From Herbihabitans rhizosphaerae (GTDB lineage Bacteria; Actinomycetota; Actinomycetes; Mycobacteriales; Pseudonocardiaceae): a DNA stretch of 64,000 nt. Shown in pieces: positions 42,527 through 51,532 of this stretch (within the stretch, counting starts at the first letter, position 1; the number at the start of each line of letters is the position of its first letter). Location of the stretch: NCBI RefSeq assembly GCF_004216555.1, contig NZ_SGWQ01000005.1, positions 310,001 to 374,000 on the forward strand, read 5' to 3'. The notes under the pieces are model-generated. The model ran no database searches and was not told the origin of the DNA. It saw only the letters and a program-made list of their open reading frames with translations. A program made the translations under genes and the position numbers.

Positions 42527-43309
42527 GTGAACGACACCGTGGCGATGGTGAAGGCCGAGGGTGTGCACAAGTCCTTCGGCCGCAACGAAGTGCTCAAGGG
42601 CATCGACCTGGAGGTGCGGCCGGGCGAGGTGATGTGCGTCGTCGGGCCGTCCGGCTCGGGCAAGTCGACGTTCCTGCGCTGCATCAATCACCTGGAGAAG
42701 ATCAACGCCGGCAAATTGTGGGTGGACGGCGAGCTCGTCGGCTACCAGCAGAAGGGCGACAAGCTCTACGAGCTGCGCGACCGCGAGGTGGCGGCCAAGC
42801 GGCGCGAGATCGGCATGGTCTTCCAGCGGTTCAACCTGTTCCCGCACATGTCCGCGATCGAGAACATCGTCGAGGCGCCGTGCCAGGTGAAGGGCGAGTC
42901 GAAGAGCGTGGCGCGGGAGCGGGCGATGAACCTGCTGGACCGGGTCGGGCTGGCCGACCGGTCGCGCGCGTACCCGCGTGAGCTGTCCGGCGGGCAGCAG
43001 CAGCGGGTGGCGATCGCCAGGGCGCTGGCCATGGAGCCGAAGCTGATGCTGTTCGACGAGCCGACCTCGGCGCTGGACCCCGAACTGGTCGGTGACGTGC
43101 TCGCGGTGATGCGCGGGCTGGCCGACGACGGGATGACCATGGTCGTGGTCACGCACGAGATGGGCTTCGCGCGTGAGGTCGGCGACTCGCTGGTGTTCAT
43201 GGACGACGGCGTGGTCGTCGAGCAGGGCCGGCCGACGGACGTGATCAACAACCCGCAGCACGAGCGCACGCAGCGCTTCCTCTCCCGGGTGGTGGGAACG
43301 GCGCAGTAG
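42527..43309 (+). CDS. Amino-acid ABC transporter ATP-binding protein
   Basis: A 260-residue ATPase. Walker [14 protein letters not shown]-loop [12 protein letters not shown], signature [15 protein letters not shown], Walker [17 protein letters not shown]-loop [15 protein letters not shown] at 42527 is chosen for GGAGG at 42516-42520, one base after the permease stop; the longer frame to 42470 overlaps the permease. Energises uptake by the two preceding gene products. Confidence 0.95.
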   Translation: MNDTVAMVKAEGVHKSFGRNEVLKGIDLEVRPGEVMCVVGPSGSGKSTFLRCINHLEKINAGKLWVDGELVGYQQKGDKLYELRDREVAAKRREIGMVFQRFNLFPHMSAIENIVEAPCQVKGESKSVARERAMNLLDRVGLADRSRAYPRELSGGQQQRVAIARALAMEPKLMLFDEPTSALDPELVGDVLAVMRGLADDGMTMVVVTHEMGFAREVGDSLVFMDDGVVVEQGRPTDVINNPQHERTQRFLSRVVGTAQ

Positions 43310-43367
43310 TCTGGAGCGTCTCAACTACGTATCGTCCTGAACCGCTGACACTGGGGAGCGACGAGAT

Positions 43368-45593
43368 ATGGCCTCCACTGGGGGAGCGCCTTCGGAGTCG
43401 GATGAGGCCGCGCCGGTCGAGCCTGCCAAGATCAAACCGTTCGACCCGCGCGATCCCAATCCGGACAAGAAGTACCACCACAGCGCGGACGAGGTGCTGC
43501 GCGGGTTCGTCGACCCGGAGACCGGCACCTTCATCCAGCGGCGCTGGCGCGCACGCAGACAGCAGCCCGCGGCGCCGGTGGTGACCGTGCAGGGCAAGTA
43601 CATCACCGGCGTGCTCGACCTGCGCGCGGTGGAGTTCCCGTACCTGTTGGAGTTCGTCGACTGCCGGTTCGAGAAGCCGCCGGACGTGCGTCAGGCCAAG
43701 CTCGCCGGCGCCACGTTCGACAACTGCTGGCTGCCGGGGCTGCTGGGCAAGAACCTCCGCAGTGACAACGACATCAGCCTGATTCGGTCCACTGTGGAGG
43801 GTTCGCCGATCGACCTGACCGACGGCGAGATCAACGGCTCGCTGGACCTCACCGGCAGCCTGCTGGACAACCCGCCTGGGCGCGGCCTGCTCGCCGACCG
43901 GCTGGTGCTCGCCGGCGCGCTGCTGGCGTACAACCTGGAGGTGCGCGGCGAGTGCCGGGTGCCCGGCCTGCGCACCGGCGGCAACGTCAACTTCTCCGGC
44001 GCGAAGCTGTACAACCCGCTGGGCAACGCGATCAACGGCAACGGCCTGCACGTGGGCGGGAACCTGCTGTGCGGTGTGGACGTGGAAAGCGATCAGCCGT
44101 TCCGGTCCACCGGCTGGGTGTTCATCCCGAGCGCGCGGGTGGAGTCCGACATGAGCTTCCGCGGCGCGTGGCTCGCGCCGGGCGAGGTGTACGACGTGCC
44201 GCCGGCGATGGACGACCGGCGGCCGACGCTGGTGGCCGATCGCATGCGGGTCAACGGCAACGTCGAGCTGGACCGCGGGCTGACCAGTACGGGCACGTTG
44301 CGCCTGGTCAACGTGACCATCACCGGCTCGCTGTGGCTGACCGACGCGACCGTGGACGTGACCGACGGCGAGCCGACGCCGTGGCCGCACCGCGCGCTGC
44401 ACTTCGACGGCGCCGAGGTGCACGGCGATGTGGACGCCACGTCGATGACGGTGATCGGCCAGGTGCGGTGGATCGATTTCAGCGTGCAGGGCAACCTGGA
44501 GCTGGACGAGGCGACCATGCGCAATCCGGACGACGCGGTGCTGCTCGCGCACCGGTTGGTGGTCGGCGGCAACCTCGAGGCGCGCGACGTGGACGCCGAG
44601 GGTACCTTCGTGCTGCAGGACTGCTCCATCGGAGCGAACCTGGACCTCGGTGGCAGCAAGTTCATCGAGCCGGGTGAACGTGAGGCCGGTCTGCGTCCGT
44701 CGGTCGACGCGCGCGCGGCGAAGATCGGCCGCGACCTGATCTGCGTGAAGCGGGGCAAGCGGACGTTCACCGCCGAAGGCGGGATTCGCTTGCACAGAGC
44801 GGAAATCGGGCGCGAGGCGACGTTCAAGGGCGCGTGGCTGGGATCGCGCACACGGTTCAAGGACACCGCGCTGGACGCGCACGGCATGGTCGCACAGGAG
44901 CTGGTGCTGACGGTCGGGCGCCGGCCGTGCGGCAAGGTCAACCTGCGGCACGCGCGGTGCGCCTCGTTCGACGACAACGCGAAACTGTGGGACGCGACCG
45001 GCAAGATCATGCTGGAGGATTTCCGGTACGACGCGTTCGCCACGCCCATTCCGGTGAAGAACGACAAGGCCGTCGAGGAGCGGCTTTCCTGGCTGCACAA
45101 GGGAATGCGCGGCGTGTACAGCCCTGGGCCGTACGACCAGTTCGCCGCGATGCTGCGCGCGGCCGGCAACGAGGAGCACGCGTCGACGGTGCTCATGGCC
45201 AAGCAGCGGCACCGGTATCGCGCGCTCGCGCAGGGTTACAAGGTGCTCGGGCCGGGTGTGCGAGTGTGGAGCTGGTTCCAGTTCCTGATGGTCGGCTACG
45301 GGTACCGGCCGACCCGCGCGGTGGTGTGGCTGCTCGGGCTGCTGGCGTTCGGCACGGTGTGGTTCGCGGTGTACGGCCACCCGCAGCCGATCAACACCGA
45401 CGACGCGAACCTGGTGTGGAACCCGTTCCTGTACAGCCTCGACCTCGTGGTGCCGATCGTCGACTTCGGCAACAAGAACAAGTGGCAGATCCTCGAGGCG
45501 TCCCAGTGGATCTCGGCCACCATGATCGCGATGGGCTGGATCCTCGCCACCACGGTCGCCGCCGGCGTCACCAGAATGCTCCGCCGCGCCTGA
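43368..45593 (+). CDS. Large beta-helix-like membrane-anchored protein, function unknown
   Basis: A 741-residue protein often labelled 'membrane-associated oxidoreductase' in actinomycetes, though no cofactor site is visible. A charged N-terminus (PFDPRDPNPDKKYHHSADEV) leads to a long domain of regularly spaced rungs (ITGVLDLRAVEFPY, INGSLDLTGSLLD, RVNGNVELDRGL, VGGNLEARDVDAEG), suggesting a right-handed beta-helix. Near the end are helices VVWLLGLLAFGTVWFAVYG and a final one (ISATMIAMGWILATTVAAGV). It stands alone between the transporter and graspetide clusters. Role unknown. Confidence 0.75.
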   Translation: MASTGGAPSESDEAAPVEPAKIKPFDPRDPNPDKKYHHSADEVLRGFVDPETGTFIQRRWRARRQQPAAPVVTVQGKYITGVLDLRAVEFPYLLEFVDCRFEKPPDVRQAKLAGATFDNCWLPGLLGKNLRSDNDISLIRSTVEGSPIDLTDGEINGSLDLTGSLLDNPPGRGLLADRLVLAGALLAYNLEVRGECRVPGLRTGGNVNFSGAKLYNPLGNAINGNGLHVGGNLLCGVDVESDQPFRSTGWVFIPSARVESDMSFRGAWLAPGEVYDVPPAMDDRRPTLVADRMRVNGNVELDRGLTSTGTLRLVNVTITGSLWLTDATVDVTDGEPTPWPHRALHFDGAEVHGDVDATSMTVIGQVRWIDFSVQGNLELDEATMRNPDDAVLLAHRLVVGGNLEARDVDAEGTFVLQDCSIGANLDLGGSKFIEPGEREAGLRPSVDARAAKIGRDLICVKRGKRTFTAEGGIRLHRAEIGREATFKGAWLGSRTRFKDTALDAHGMVAQELVLTVGRRPCGKVNLRHARCASFDDNAKLWDATGKIMLEDFRYDAFATPIPVKNDKAVEERLSWLHKGMRGVYSPGPYDQFAAMLRAAGNEEHASTVLMAKQRHRYRALAQGYKVLGPGVRVWSWFQFLMVGYGYRPTRAVVWLLGLLAFGTVWFAVYGHPQPINTDDANLVWNPFLYSLDLVVPIVDFGNKNKWQILEASQWISATMIAMGWILATTVAAGVTRMLRRA

Positions 45594-45602
45594 TCGTCAC
45601 CG

Positions 45603-46754
45603 TCAGGTGGTCAGGTTCCACGTGTGTTCGCCGTCGGGACTGTCCAGCCACACGCGTTGCGCGGTGGGCGTGACCGTCAGGCCGAACCGATGCCAGGCGG
45701 GGGCACCCATCGTGGCCCACTCGTCGTGTGCGTGTTCCACGTCGGCCCAGAGGTCACGCGGCCCGGCGTGGCGTACCAGGTACCGCCCCGACTCGTCGGC
45801 CGTCCGGTCCACCGAGCACCACGACCCGTCCCGGTTGGTCAGGCAGGTTGCCGTAGGCGTGCCGTCGTCAACCGTGAGCGTGTGCTGAGTGCCCGGTGGC
45901 AGCCGGAACTGAGCCAGGAACCGGAACCCGCCGTCCAGTTCCACCGGGTCCACGGCCGTGGTGCGTTCCTCGCCCTGGGAGCGGTCCACCGCGGGCCAGG
46001 CGTTCCCGACGTTGGCCGCGTCGTGCCGAAGGGCCATGAACCGCCCGTACCAGTCGAGGAACTTCCCTTCCGCCACCGGGTCTTCACCTCGGCGCAGGAG
46101 AACGAGATTGCCCGCGCTCAACTGGCCTTCCACGTCCACCAGGATGAGACCACCGGGCGCGGTCTGTTCGATCCACGCGCCGGGGATTGCCGCCACTGAA
46201 CAGGTTGCGATGATCCGGTCATACGGCGCGTGCTCAGGCAGGCCGCCGCTCCCGTCCACGGCACGAAGCACGGGCCGGTAGCCGATCGCCGCGAGCCGAT
46301 CTGCCGCCGTGTCCACCAGTTCGGGCCGAAGGTCGATCGAGAACACCCGATCCGCCCCGAGCCGGTGAGACAGCAACGCCGCGTTGTACCCGGTGCCGGT
46401 GCCGACCTCCAACACCCGGTGTCCGTCGTGCACGTCCAGCGCTTCCAGCATTCGGACCATGAGGTCCGGTTTCGTGCTGGACGACACCGGCACCTGGCGG
46501 CCCGACGAGTCGGCCACGACGGCGGTGATCAACGTGGTGTCCGAGTACACGAGGTCCAGCCACGCCTGGCGCGACGCATCATCGTCGGGCGTGATCAGCC
46601 GATAACTTGTGCCCTCCTGTTCGTAATACCGGGGAACCAACTCGTGGCGCGGCACCCCGCGCACGGCGGCTCGCCATTCCGCCGTGTGCAGGTCGCCGTC
46701 CGCGGTCAGCTTGTCGGCCAGAGCTTCCGCCCTGGCCTGCCACTCGTCGGTCAC
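45603..46754 (-). CDS. tgmC: PIMT-like methyltransferase of an ATP-grasp RiPP (graspetide) system
   Basis: A 383-residue protein. The N-terminal 230 residues resemble protein-L-isoaspartate O-methyltransferase, with SAM motif RVLEVGTGTGYNAALLSHRL and PYDRIIATCSV; about 150 extra C-terminal residues (from YGRFMALRHDAANVG) are typical of the ATP-grasp-linked family. In characterised relatives (fuscimiditide, amycolimiditide) the enzyme methylates an Asp of the cross-linked peptide, which then closes to an aspartimide. GTG start overlaps the stop of the ligase gene (GTGA). The symbol follows the Tgm naming and is by homology. Confidence 0.9.
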   Translation of the reverse strand: MTDEWQARAEALADKLTADGDLHTAEWRAAVRGVPRHELVPRYYEQEGTSYRLITPDDDASRQAWLDLVYSDTTLITAVVADSSGRQVPVSSSTKPDLMVRMLEALDVHDGHRVLEVGTGTGYNAALLSHRLGADRVFSIDLRPELVDTAADRLAAIGYRPVLRAVDGSGGLPEHAPYDRIIATCSVAAIPGAWIEQTAPGGLILVDVEGQLSAGNLVLLRRGEDPVAEGKFLDWYGRFMALRHDAANVGNAWPAVDRSQGEERTTAVDPVELDGGFRFLAQFRLPPGTQHTLTVDDGTPTATCLTNRDGSWCSVDRTADESGRYLVRHAGPRDLWADVEHAHDEWATMGAPAWHRFGLTVTPTAQRVWLDSPDGEHTWNLTT

Positions 46755-47713
46755 GTCGGTTCACCCCGTTCGAGAAGGTCTACCAGCGTGTCCGCGAGCG
46801 GGACGCCGGTCCGGGATTCCAGCCACCCATATTGCCCACCAGGGTTGGACTCCAACAGGACCCATTCCCCGGACGGTGTGATGACGAAATCGAACGCCGA
46901 GTACGTGATGCGGAACTCGGCCATGAACGCACGTAGTCCCTTCTCCACGTCTGGCGGTAGGTCGAGAACGCCGTAGCTCAGGGCGTCGTGGTCGGACCGC
47001 CAGTCGGTGTGACTGGCCTCGCTGCCCGCATAGATGCCGACTGCGTGCATCGTGTCGCCGATGACCACCACGCGCGCTTCGTGATCCTTCTCTACCCAAT
47101 CCTGAATCTGGTGAAGGGTCACGTCTATTCCGCGAAGGTCGGACAAATCCTCGTCGGTGAGCCGCCGAGTGAATCCGATCTTCCGAACGCCTTCCTCCAG
47201 AACCCGGCTGGTGCCCAACGCCTTGTTGATGACACCGGTCTTGTTGTCCTTGGCGAACCTACGGACCGCATTGGGGTCATTGGAAATCAAGGTGCGCGAC
47301 ACGGTGAGTCCACACCGGGCCGCAACCGCGAGCTGCAGCGGCTTGTACACCGCATCGGCGGCCCGGTTCGGGTGGTTGACCCAGCACAACGGCAGGGACG
47401 AGAGCACACCACCGAAACCCAACTTGGCTTCCCGGTTGGCGTGCTCGCGCTCCGCCCGGCTCATGCCGGCCGGGAACTCGAACGCCGTAGGACTCCGATA
47501 CCAGGCCGATCGCAACGATTCCAGCGCCACCGACCGGTGCGGAGTCCTCAGTTCCCCGACCCAACGTCCGCCGTCCAACTCGGCGTCCACGGTGAGCTGT
47601 CGCGGGAACCAACTCGTGTCGATCCGCAAAACGGGAATGTCGCGCTCATTGAGTTTGAGCACAACCTGATCCGCGCTCCGGTCGAAGTCCTGAGCAAAGA
47701 TAAGGACGGTCAT
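46751..47713 (-). CDS. tgmB: ATP-grasp graspetide ligase (RiPP maturase)
   Basis: A 320-residue ATP-grasp enzyme: MTVLIFAQDFDRSADQVVLK at the N-terminus, substrate-recognition middle domain, VINKALGTSRVLEEGVRKIG (ATP-binding Lys region), and the metal-binding end WVLLESNPGGQYGWLE. It forms ester or amide side-chain links between Asp/Glu and Ser/Thr/Lys of the precursor. ATG at 47713 overlaps the stop of the precursor gene (ATGA), so precursor and ligase are translationally coupled. Order precursor-ligase-methyltransferase is the standard one for this class. Confidence 0.92.
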   Translation of the reverse strand: MTVLIFAQDFDRSADQVVLKLNERDIPVLRIDTSWFPRQLTVDAELDGGRWVGELRTPHRSVALESLRSAWYRSPTAFEFPAGMSRAEREHANREAKLGFGGVLSSLPLCWVNHPNRAADAVYKPLQLAVAARCGLTVSRTLISNDPNAVRRFAKDNKTGVINKALGTSRVLEEGVRKIGFTRRLTDEDLSDLRGIDVTLHQIQDWVEKDHEARVVVIGDTMHAVGIYAGSEASHTDWRSDHDALSYGVLDLPPDVEKGLRAFMAEFRITYSAFDFVITPSGEWVLLESNPGGQYGWLESRTGVPLADTLVDLLERGEPT

Positions 47714-48066
47714 ACCTGCACCGGATGATCCGGGGCGAAGTCGTTGCCCCAATCCTCGGACGGGCCTTCGTCGCCGTCGTTGTCGGTGATGGACGACCAC
47801 TCCATGTTCGGAGACAGCTTCACCATCGGCGTTTCACTGTCGTCATCGGAAACCGACACCTGCTGATCGTGGCTGTACTCGTACGGCGGGACAATCGGTT
47901 CCGGCATCGCGCGCACGTTCCGCAGGCCGAACGGCCGCGTCTCCGGCGCGGACGGCGCATCGGTGTTGTCCACAGTCGCCAGACCTGGCCGGGTGAGCGG
48001 GAATTGCGCACTCACCGGAGCCAACGGATCGTCGTAGAACTGCTCAGTGTCCACTGTCGCTGTCAT
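47710..48066 (-). CDS. tgmA: Graspetide precursor peptide
   Basis: A 118-residue precursor. The leader includes the conserved RPFGLR (residues 44-49), the known recognition-type motif of ATP-grasp target RiPPs. The C-terminal region from about residue 82 is rich in acceptor and donor residues: WSSIT (S91, S92, T94) followed by DNDGDEGPSEDWGNDFAPDH. The D97-G98 pair is a good site for methylation and aspartimide formation by the linked PIMT-like enzyme. AAAAGGACG is the ribosome binding site. The exact core boundary and ring pattern cannot be read from sequence. Confidence 0.9.
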   Translation of the reverse strand: MTATVDTEQFYDDPLAPVSAQFPLTRPGLATVDNTDAPSAPETRPFGLRNVRAMPEPIVPPYEYSHDQQVSVSDDDSETPMVKLSPNMEWSSITDNDGDEGPSEDWGNDFAPDHPVQV

Positions 48067-48079
48067 CGGTACGTCCTTT

Positions 48080-48598
48080 TCAGATGATGTGTTGTATAGG
48101 AGGTCGGACGGTCATTTCCTTGCGCTCGGCGCGGGTAACAATCAGTGGGTGCGGGAACCCGTATTGGTCCTCCCGTGGCGGCTCGTACAGGAGTCCGGAT
48201 GCGTCTCGTGCATCGGGTGTGGCGAGGTTTCTCAACGCGGTCAGTGACTCGACCGATCCGCCGTAGAAATGCCACACGACGAACCGGGGGTGCCAGATAT
48301 CGGCCTTGTCGTCGTTCGGGATGCGCGCGGCCTCGGCGCGATCCGCGCCGCGCACGTGGGCCACGTCGATGAACGCGCCGTTGATCCTGGACAACACGAT
48401 CACGTTCGGCCGGTTCGCTCCACCCGGGTAATACGTCGTGAACCCGTGACGCGTGAACCAGAGAAGCAGGTCAACAGTTTCGGGCGGATCAACACTCGGA
48501 CTCATGATCAGGCTCTTTCGCGCGTATCGGGCGAAAAACGCCAACGCGACCAGTATCTCGACGGCAAGCGCGAGGACGACGGCAATCGTGTCTGTCAA
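48080..48598 (-). CDS. Single-pass membrane protein in the graspetide operon, function unknown
   Basis: A 172-residue protein with one N-terminal helix (TIAVVLALAVEILVALAFFA) and a cytoplasmic or external domain (DPPETVDLLLWFTRHGFTTY, then DIWHPRFVVWHFYGG). I do not recognise the family. It ends 14 bases before the precursor gene and starts just after the upstream gene, so it is in the same operon. The start is a TTG at 48598, needed to keep the helix; an ATG at 48505 would remove it. It could serve export or immunity, but nothing shows this. Confidence 0.7.
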   Translation of the reverse strand: MTDTIAVVLALAVEILVALAFFARYARKSLIMSPSVDPPETVDLLLWFTRHGFTTYYPGGANRPNVIVLSRINGAFIDVAHVRGADRAEAARIPNDDKADIWHPRFVVWHFYGGSVESLTALRNLATPDARDASGLLYEPPREDQYGFPHPLIVTRAERKEMTVRPPIQHII

Positions 48599-48604
48599 TC
48601 GCGG

Positions 48605-49237
48605 TCACGCCGTCCCCGCCGACTCGGCGCGGTGGGTCGCTGCCAGGCGCAGCGCCTTGCCGAGCACGTCCACGTTGACCGGCGACCAGTCCACCGACCA
48701 CGGCGGTATCCACCAGTAGACGCTGCTGCCCTGAACGTGGGTCGGTGGAGCTGGGATCCAATCGCCCGGCTTCATCTGGTCAACTTGGCTGCCTGGCATC
48801 GCGTCCAGCACCCCGGCCGGCGCGGTGCAGAAGTAGGCCCGTCCTGTGTCCGGGCGGAACGCCACCGGGCCGGGTGACGCCTGGAACACGCTGGTCTGTA
48901 TCGCCTTGTCAGCCAAGGTGTGCTCCACAGACACCGCCACGAACGTGTCCACGCTGGTCCGCAGCAACACCGACGGCAACACCGACGCCGGCCGAAACCA
49001 CTTCGCGATCACCCGCGAATCACAGGTGGCGTAGTTGCGCGGCTCCAACGGTCGCAGACCATTCGTGATCTTGCTCTGACCCGGTACCACGTACTGACTG
49101 CGCCCGTTCCAGGTCGAACCCGGCAGCACCAGCCAGCCGTGCGCGGCGTATTCCTGCGCGGCCCGCTCTACGCCGCTCGCCTTACCGTCCTCGGCCTCCG
49201 TCGACTCGTGTTCCGCGACCATCGTTGTCCCCGTCAT
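48605..49237 (-). CDS. Prim-pol-like protein at the head of the graspetide operon
   Basis: A 210-residue protein resembling the N-terminal fold of actinobacterial 'bifunctional DNA primase/polymerase' proteins: QEYAAHGWLVLPGSTWNGRS at the start, RTGRAYFCTAP-like FRPDTGRAYFCTAPAGV in the middle, and SSVYWWIPPWSVDWSPVNV at the end. The metal-binding acidic pair of true prim-pols is not obvious, so a catalytic role is doubtful. Similar short proteins occur in actinobacterial RiPP and regulatory loci. ATG at 49237 has AAGGG upstream. It appears to start the operon that runs through the graspetide genes. Confidence 0.6.
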   Translation of the reverse strand: MTGTTMVAEHESTEAEDGKASGVERAAQEYAAHGWLVLPGSTWNGRSQYVVPGQSKITNGLRPLEPRNYATCDSRVIAKWFRPASVLPSVLLRTSVDTFVAVSVEHTLADKAIQTSVFQASPGPVAFRPDTGRAYFCTAPAGVLDAMPGSQVDQMKPGDWIPAPPTHVQGSSVYWWIPPWSVDWSPVNVDVLGKALRLAATHRAESAGTA

Positions 49238-49398
49238 CGCTCGTGCCCTTCCATGCTCGCCCTTGGAGTAGTCATGAGCAGGTCGCACACCTGGGAGGAC
49301 GCGACCAGACCACCGGCTCAACCAGTAGGTTCGTGTGCTTCACTGAGTGAAGTCGATCGATCGCGGGTAGTTGTGAAGAACTGTCAAGAGGGTGGACA

Positions 49399-50682
49399 GT
49401 GTCAAGAGATCAGGGTCTCGGCGTAGTTCTCCGCGACATGCGTAAGTCGCGGAGCCTGACCCTCGCTGCTGTCGCGCGCGAAGCGGGCTGTGCTCCGTCC
49501 CTAATCTCGTACGTGGAAACCGGACAGCGAGAACTGCACGCGTGGCTTGCCGTCAAACTCGACAGCATCTATGAGACCGGAGGTGTAATCACTTCCCTGG
49601 TGCATGAAACCAGCCGCGCATCAACCAACCGTCGTGCGTCAGGGCCGAACAGCACTGAAATGCTGATCGTGGAGCTACCCGGTGGAGGTGGGGCAGTGCC
49701 ATTGTCCCGCCGTGACCTTCTGGTCGCCCTAGGAGTCGGAATTTCGAGTAGTGTGGGTTATCGGGAGTTCGAATCGAAGTTAGACAAGTTTGGGTTCGAC
49801 CCTGACATGCTATCGGTATTTGAAAAAGGGTACGCAGGCTTCCAGACCGCAGCACGCGCCCTGCCATCGTCTGAACTGGTAGACGGGCTAACCGGCAACG
49901 TTGCGCTCCTTGACGGGATGCGACGACGGGCCGAGCATCGCTATCGAACTCGCATAGCCAAACTGCAAGCACGATACGCGGAGTCCCTTAGCTGGCTAGC
50001 CGAAGAGGCTGGTGACCTTACGAGTGCAATGTATTGGATTGATCGTACCAGCCATTGGGCGGAATCGGCCGAATGGAAACCAATGATTGCGTACGGTTTC
50101 GTGCGACGCTCCATGATCGCGGTCAGTTTCGCTAACGACGGTCGTCGAGCGGTGGATCACGCCCAGTCGGTGCTTTGCATGAAGCGTGTGCCACCGAGGA
50201 TTCGCGGCCTTGCTGCGAAGCAGATTTCATTTGGTTACGCACTCGCTGGAGACGAGACGCAAAGCAAGCGCGCGCTTGACGACGCTTTGACATTATTGGC
50301 AAAGCCGGTACAAGAAGGCGACGCGGTTCTAGGGCAGCGAAGTGTCGTCAATGACGATCTATTTACGATATTCAAAGCCACCTGTGATATTTACCTTGGG
50401 CGTGGTGAATCCGTAATACCTGTTCTGGAGCCGCGGTTGTCGTCTCTGTCGGGAGCATCGGTCCGGACGGCCACAATTACGCGCGCCAAGCTCGCGCGAG
50501 CCTATGCAAACGCGGGCCAGCCCGCAGAGGCAGCCCACCTTGCCGGCCGCGCACTCAGCGACATCGACAAGATCGAGTCGCTTTCGGCAAAGAGTGAGCT
50601 TCGGCGAGCGCTACCGATACTTCAACACTGGCATGGCCGGGACGATGTCAGGATGGTTATGGAACGGCTCGCGAACAGCTAG
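49399..50682 (+). CDS. XRE-family regulator with TPR-like C-terminal domain
   Basis: A 427-residue protein. N-terminal XRE HTH (residues 5-60: LGVVLRDMRKSRSLTLAAVA, then GCAPSLISYVETGQRELHAW), a linker with RRDLLVALGVGISSSVG, and a long helical TPR-like region (about 130-427) like Rgg/AfsR-type signal-binding regulators. GTG with GAGGG upstream. It is divergent from the graspetide operon and is a candidate regulator of it. Base composition is clearly less GC-rich than neighbours, with many A/T third positions, suggesting transfer. Its stop overlaps that of the convergent peptidase E gene (CTAG). Confidence 0.9.
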   Translation: MSRDQGLGVVLRDMRKSRSLTLAAVAREAGCAPSLISYVETGQRELHAWLAVKLDSIYETGGVITSLVHETSRASTNRRASGPNSTEMLIVELPGGGGAVPLSRRDLLVALGVGISSSVGYREFESKLDKFGFDPDMLSVFEKGYAGFQTAARALPSSELVDGLTGNVALLDGMRRRAEHRYRTRIAKLQARYAESLSWLAEEAGDLTSAMYWIDRTSHWAESAEWKPMIAYGFVRRSMIAVSFANDGRRAVDHAQSVLCMKRVPPRIRGLAAKQISFGYALAGDETQSKRALDDALTLLAKPVQEGDAVLGQRSVVNDDLFTIFKATCDIYLGRGESVIPVLEPRLSSLSGASVRTATITRAKLARAYANAGQPAEAAHLAGRALSDIDKIESLSAKSELRRALPILQHWHGRDDVRMVMERLANS

Positions 50683-51392
50683 CGAAGTCTTTCGATCGGC
50701 AATTTGGTTTCTTCAATCAGACCGTCTTTCGTACGGGTGACCTTGTACGCGCCGCTGTTTGCGCGGTCGCTTATGGCGCGGACGAACGTTGACCCTTCGA
50801 AATGAAGACCTGCTCCAGCATCGGTTGCGTATCCGCCTGGCAACAGGCCGTCACGCACACTTGAGTGGAAGAGCTCTCGCCTATCGGCATAATGCACGGC
50901 ATTGGAGAATGGCAAGAGACCAAGGCCATCTGCTAATGGGCGAACTTCTCCGAAAGAATCTGTCGTGCCTCCCTGAAACCAACAGAGGGATCCGGCGGAC
51001 TCTCCACCGATCACCACGCCGCTCTGCCAGCAGTCACGTAGTACTTGGTCCAGTCCGTGTGCTTTCCAGACCGCCAGGAGATTGGCCACACTTCCGCGGT
51101 CAACCCAAATCATATCTTGTGACTGCAAGTGGCCCGCTACATCTGAGATGTTTGGCTTGTCAAAGAGCTCGACATGACTCGCGTCTACCTGACGGCCCAA
51201 AAATGCCGAGTAGAATCCTGAAATGCTCGATCTCCTGTCGCCCGTGCCCGTTGACAGAAAGCAGATCCTGGGCAAATCCCGACATCCAGTGAGTTCGATC
51301 GCATACCGAAATATGGGCGACGGCTTCCACGGTTCGCGCGCACGGTTGAACCCCATTGACGTGGCCAGGATAGTTGGCCTTTGCGCAGGCAT
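50679..51392 (-). CDS. Peptidase E (family S51) -like protein
   Basis: A 237-residue class I glutamine-amidotransferase-fold peptidase. The nucleophile elbow is GGESAGSLCWF (Ser), followed by AVHYADRREL (His). Family members cleave Asp-dipeptides or process isoaspartyl/cyanophycin-like bonds, notable next to an aspartimide-forming graspetide cluster, though a link is only a guess. GAGGTGA precedes the ATG. Low GC like the convergent XRE gene, so both probably arrived together. Confidence 0.9.
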   Translation of the reverse strand: MPAQRPTILATSMGFNRAREPWKPSPIFRYAIELTGCRDLPRICFLSTGTGDRRSSISGFYSAFLGRQVDASHVELFDKPNISDVAGHLQSQDMIWVDRGSVANLLAVWKAHGLDQVLRDCWQSGVVIGGESAGSLCWFQGGTTDSFGEVRPLADGLGLLPFSNAVHYADRRELFHSSVRDGLLPGGYATDAGAGLHFEGSTFVRAISDRANSGAYKVTRTKDGLIEETKLPIERLR

Positions 51393-51532
51393 ACATCACC
51401 TCACTGGACTAATTGACGTTGTATATCCTATTCGGAATCTACTCTGCCGCACACGTTGACGGGATGATCGACATGTGGATAAGTCGCGCCTGTGGATGGG
51501 CGGCGTGACACTCACCAGCGGAGGCGGCCCCG

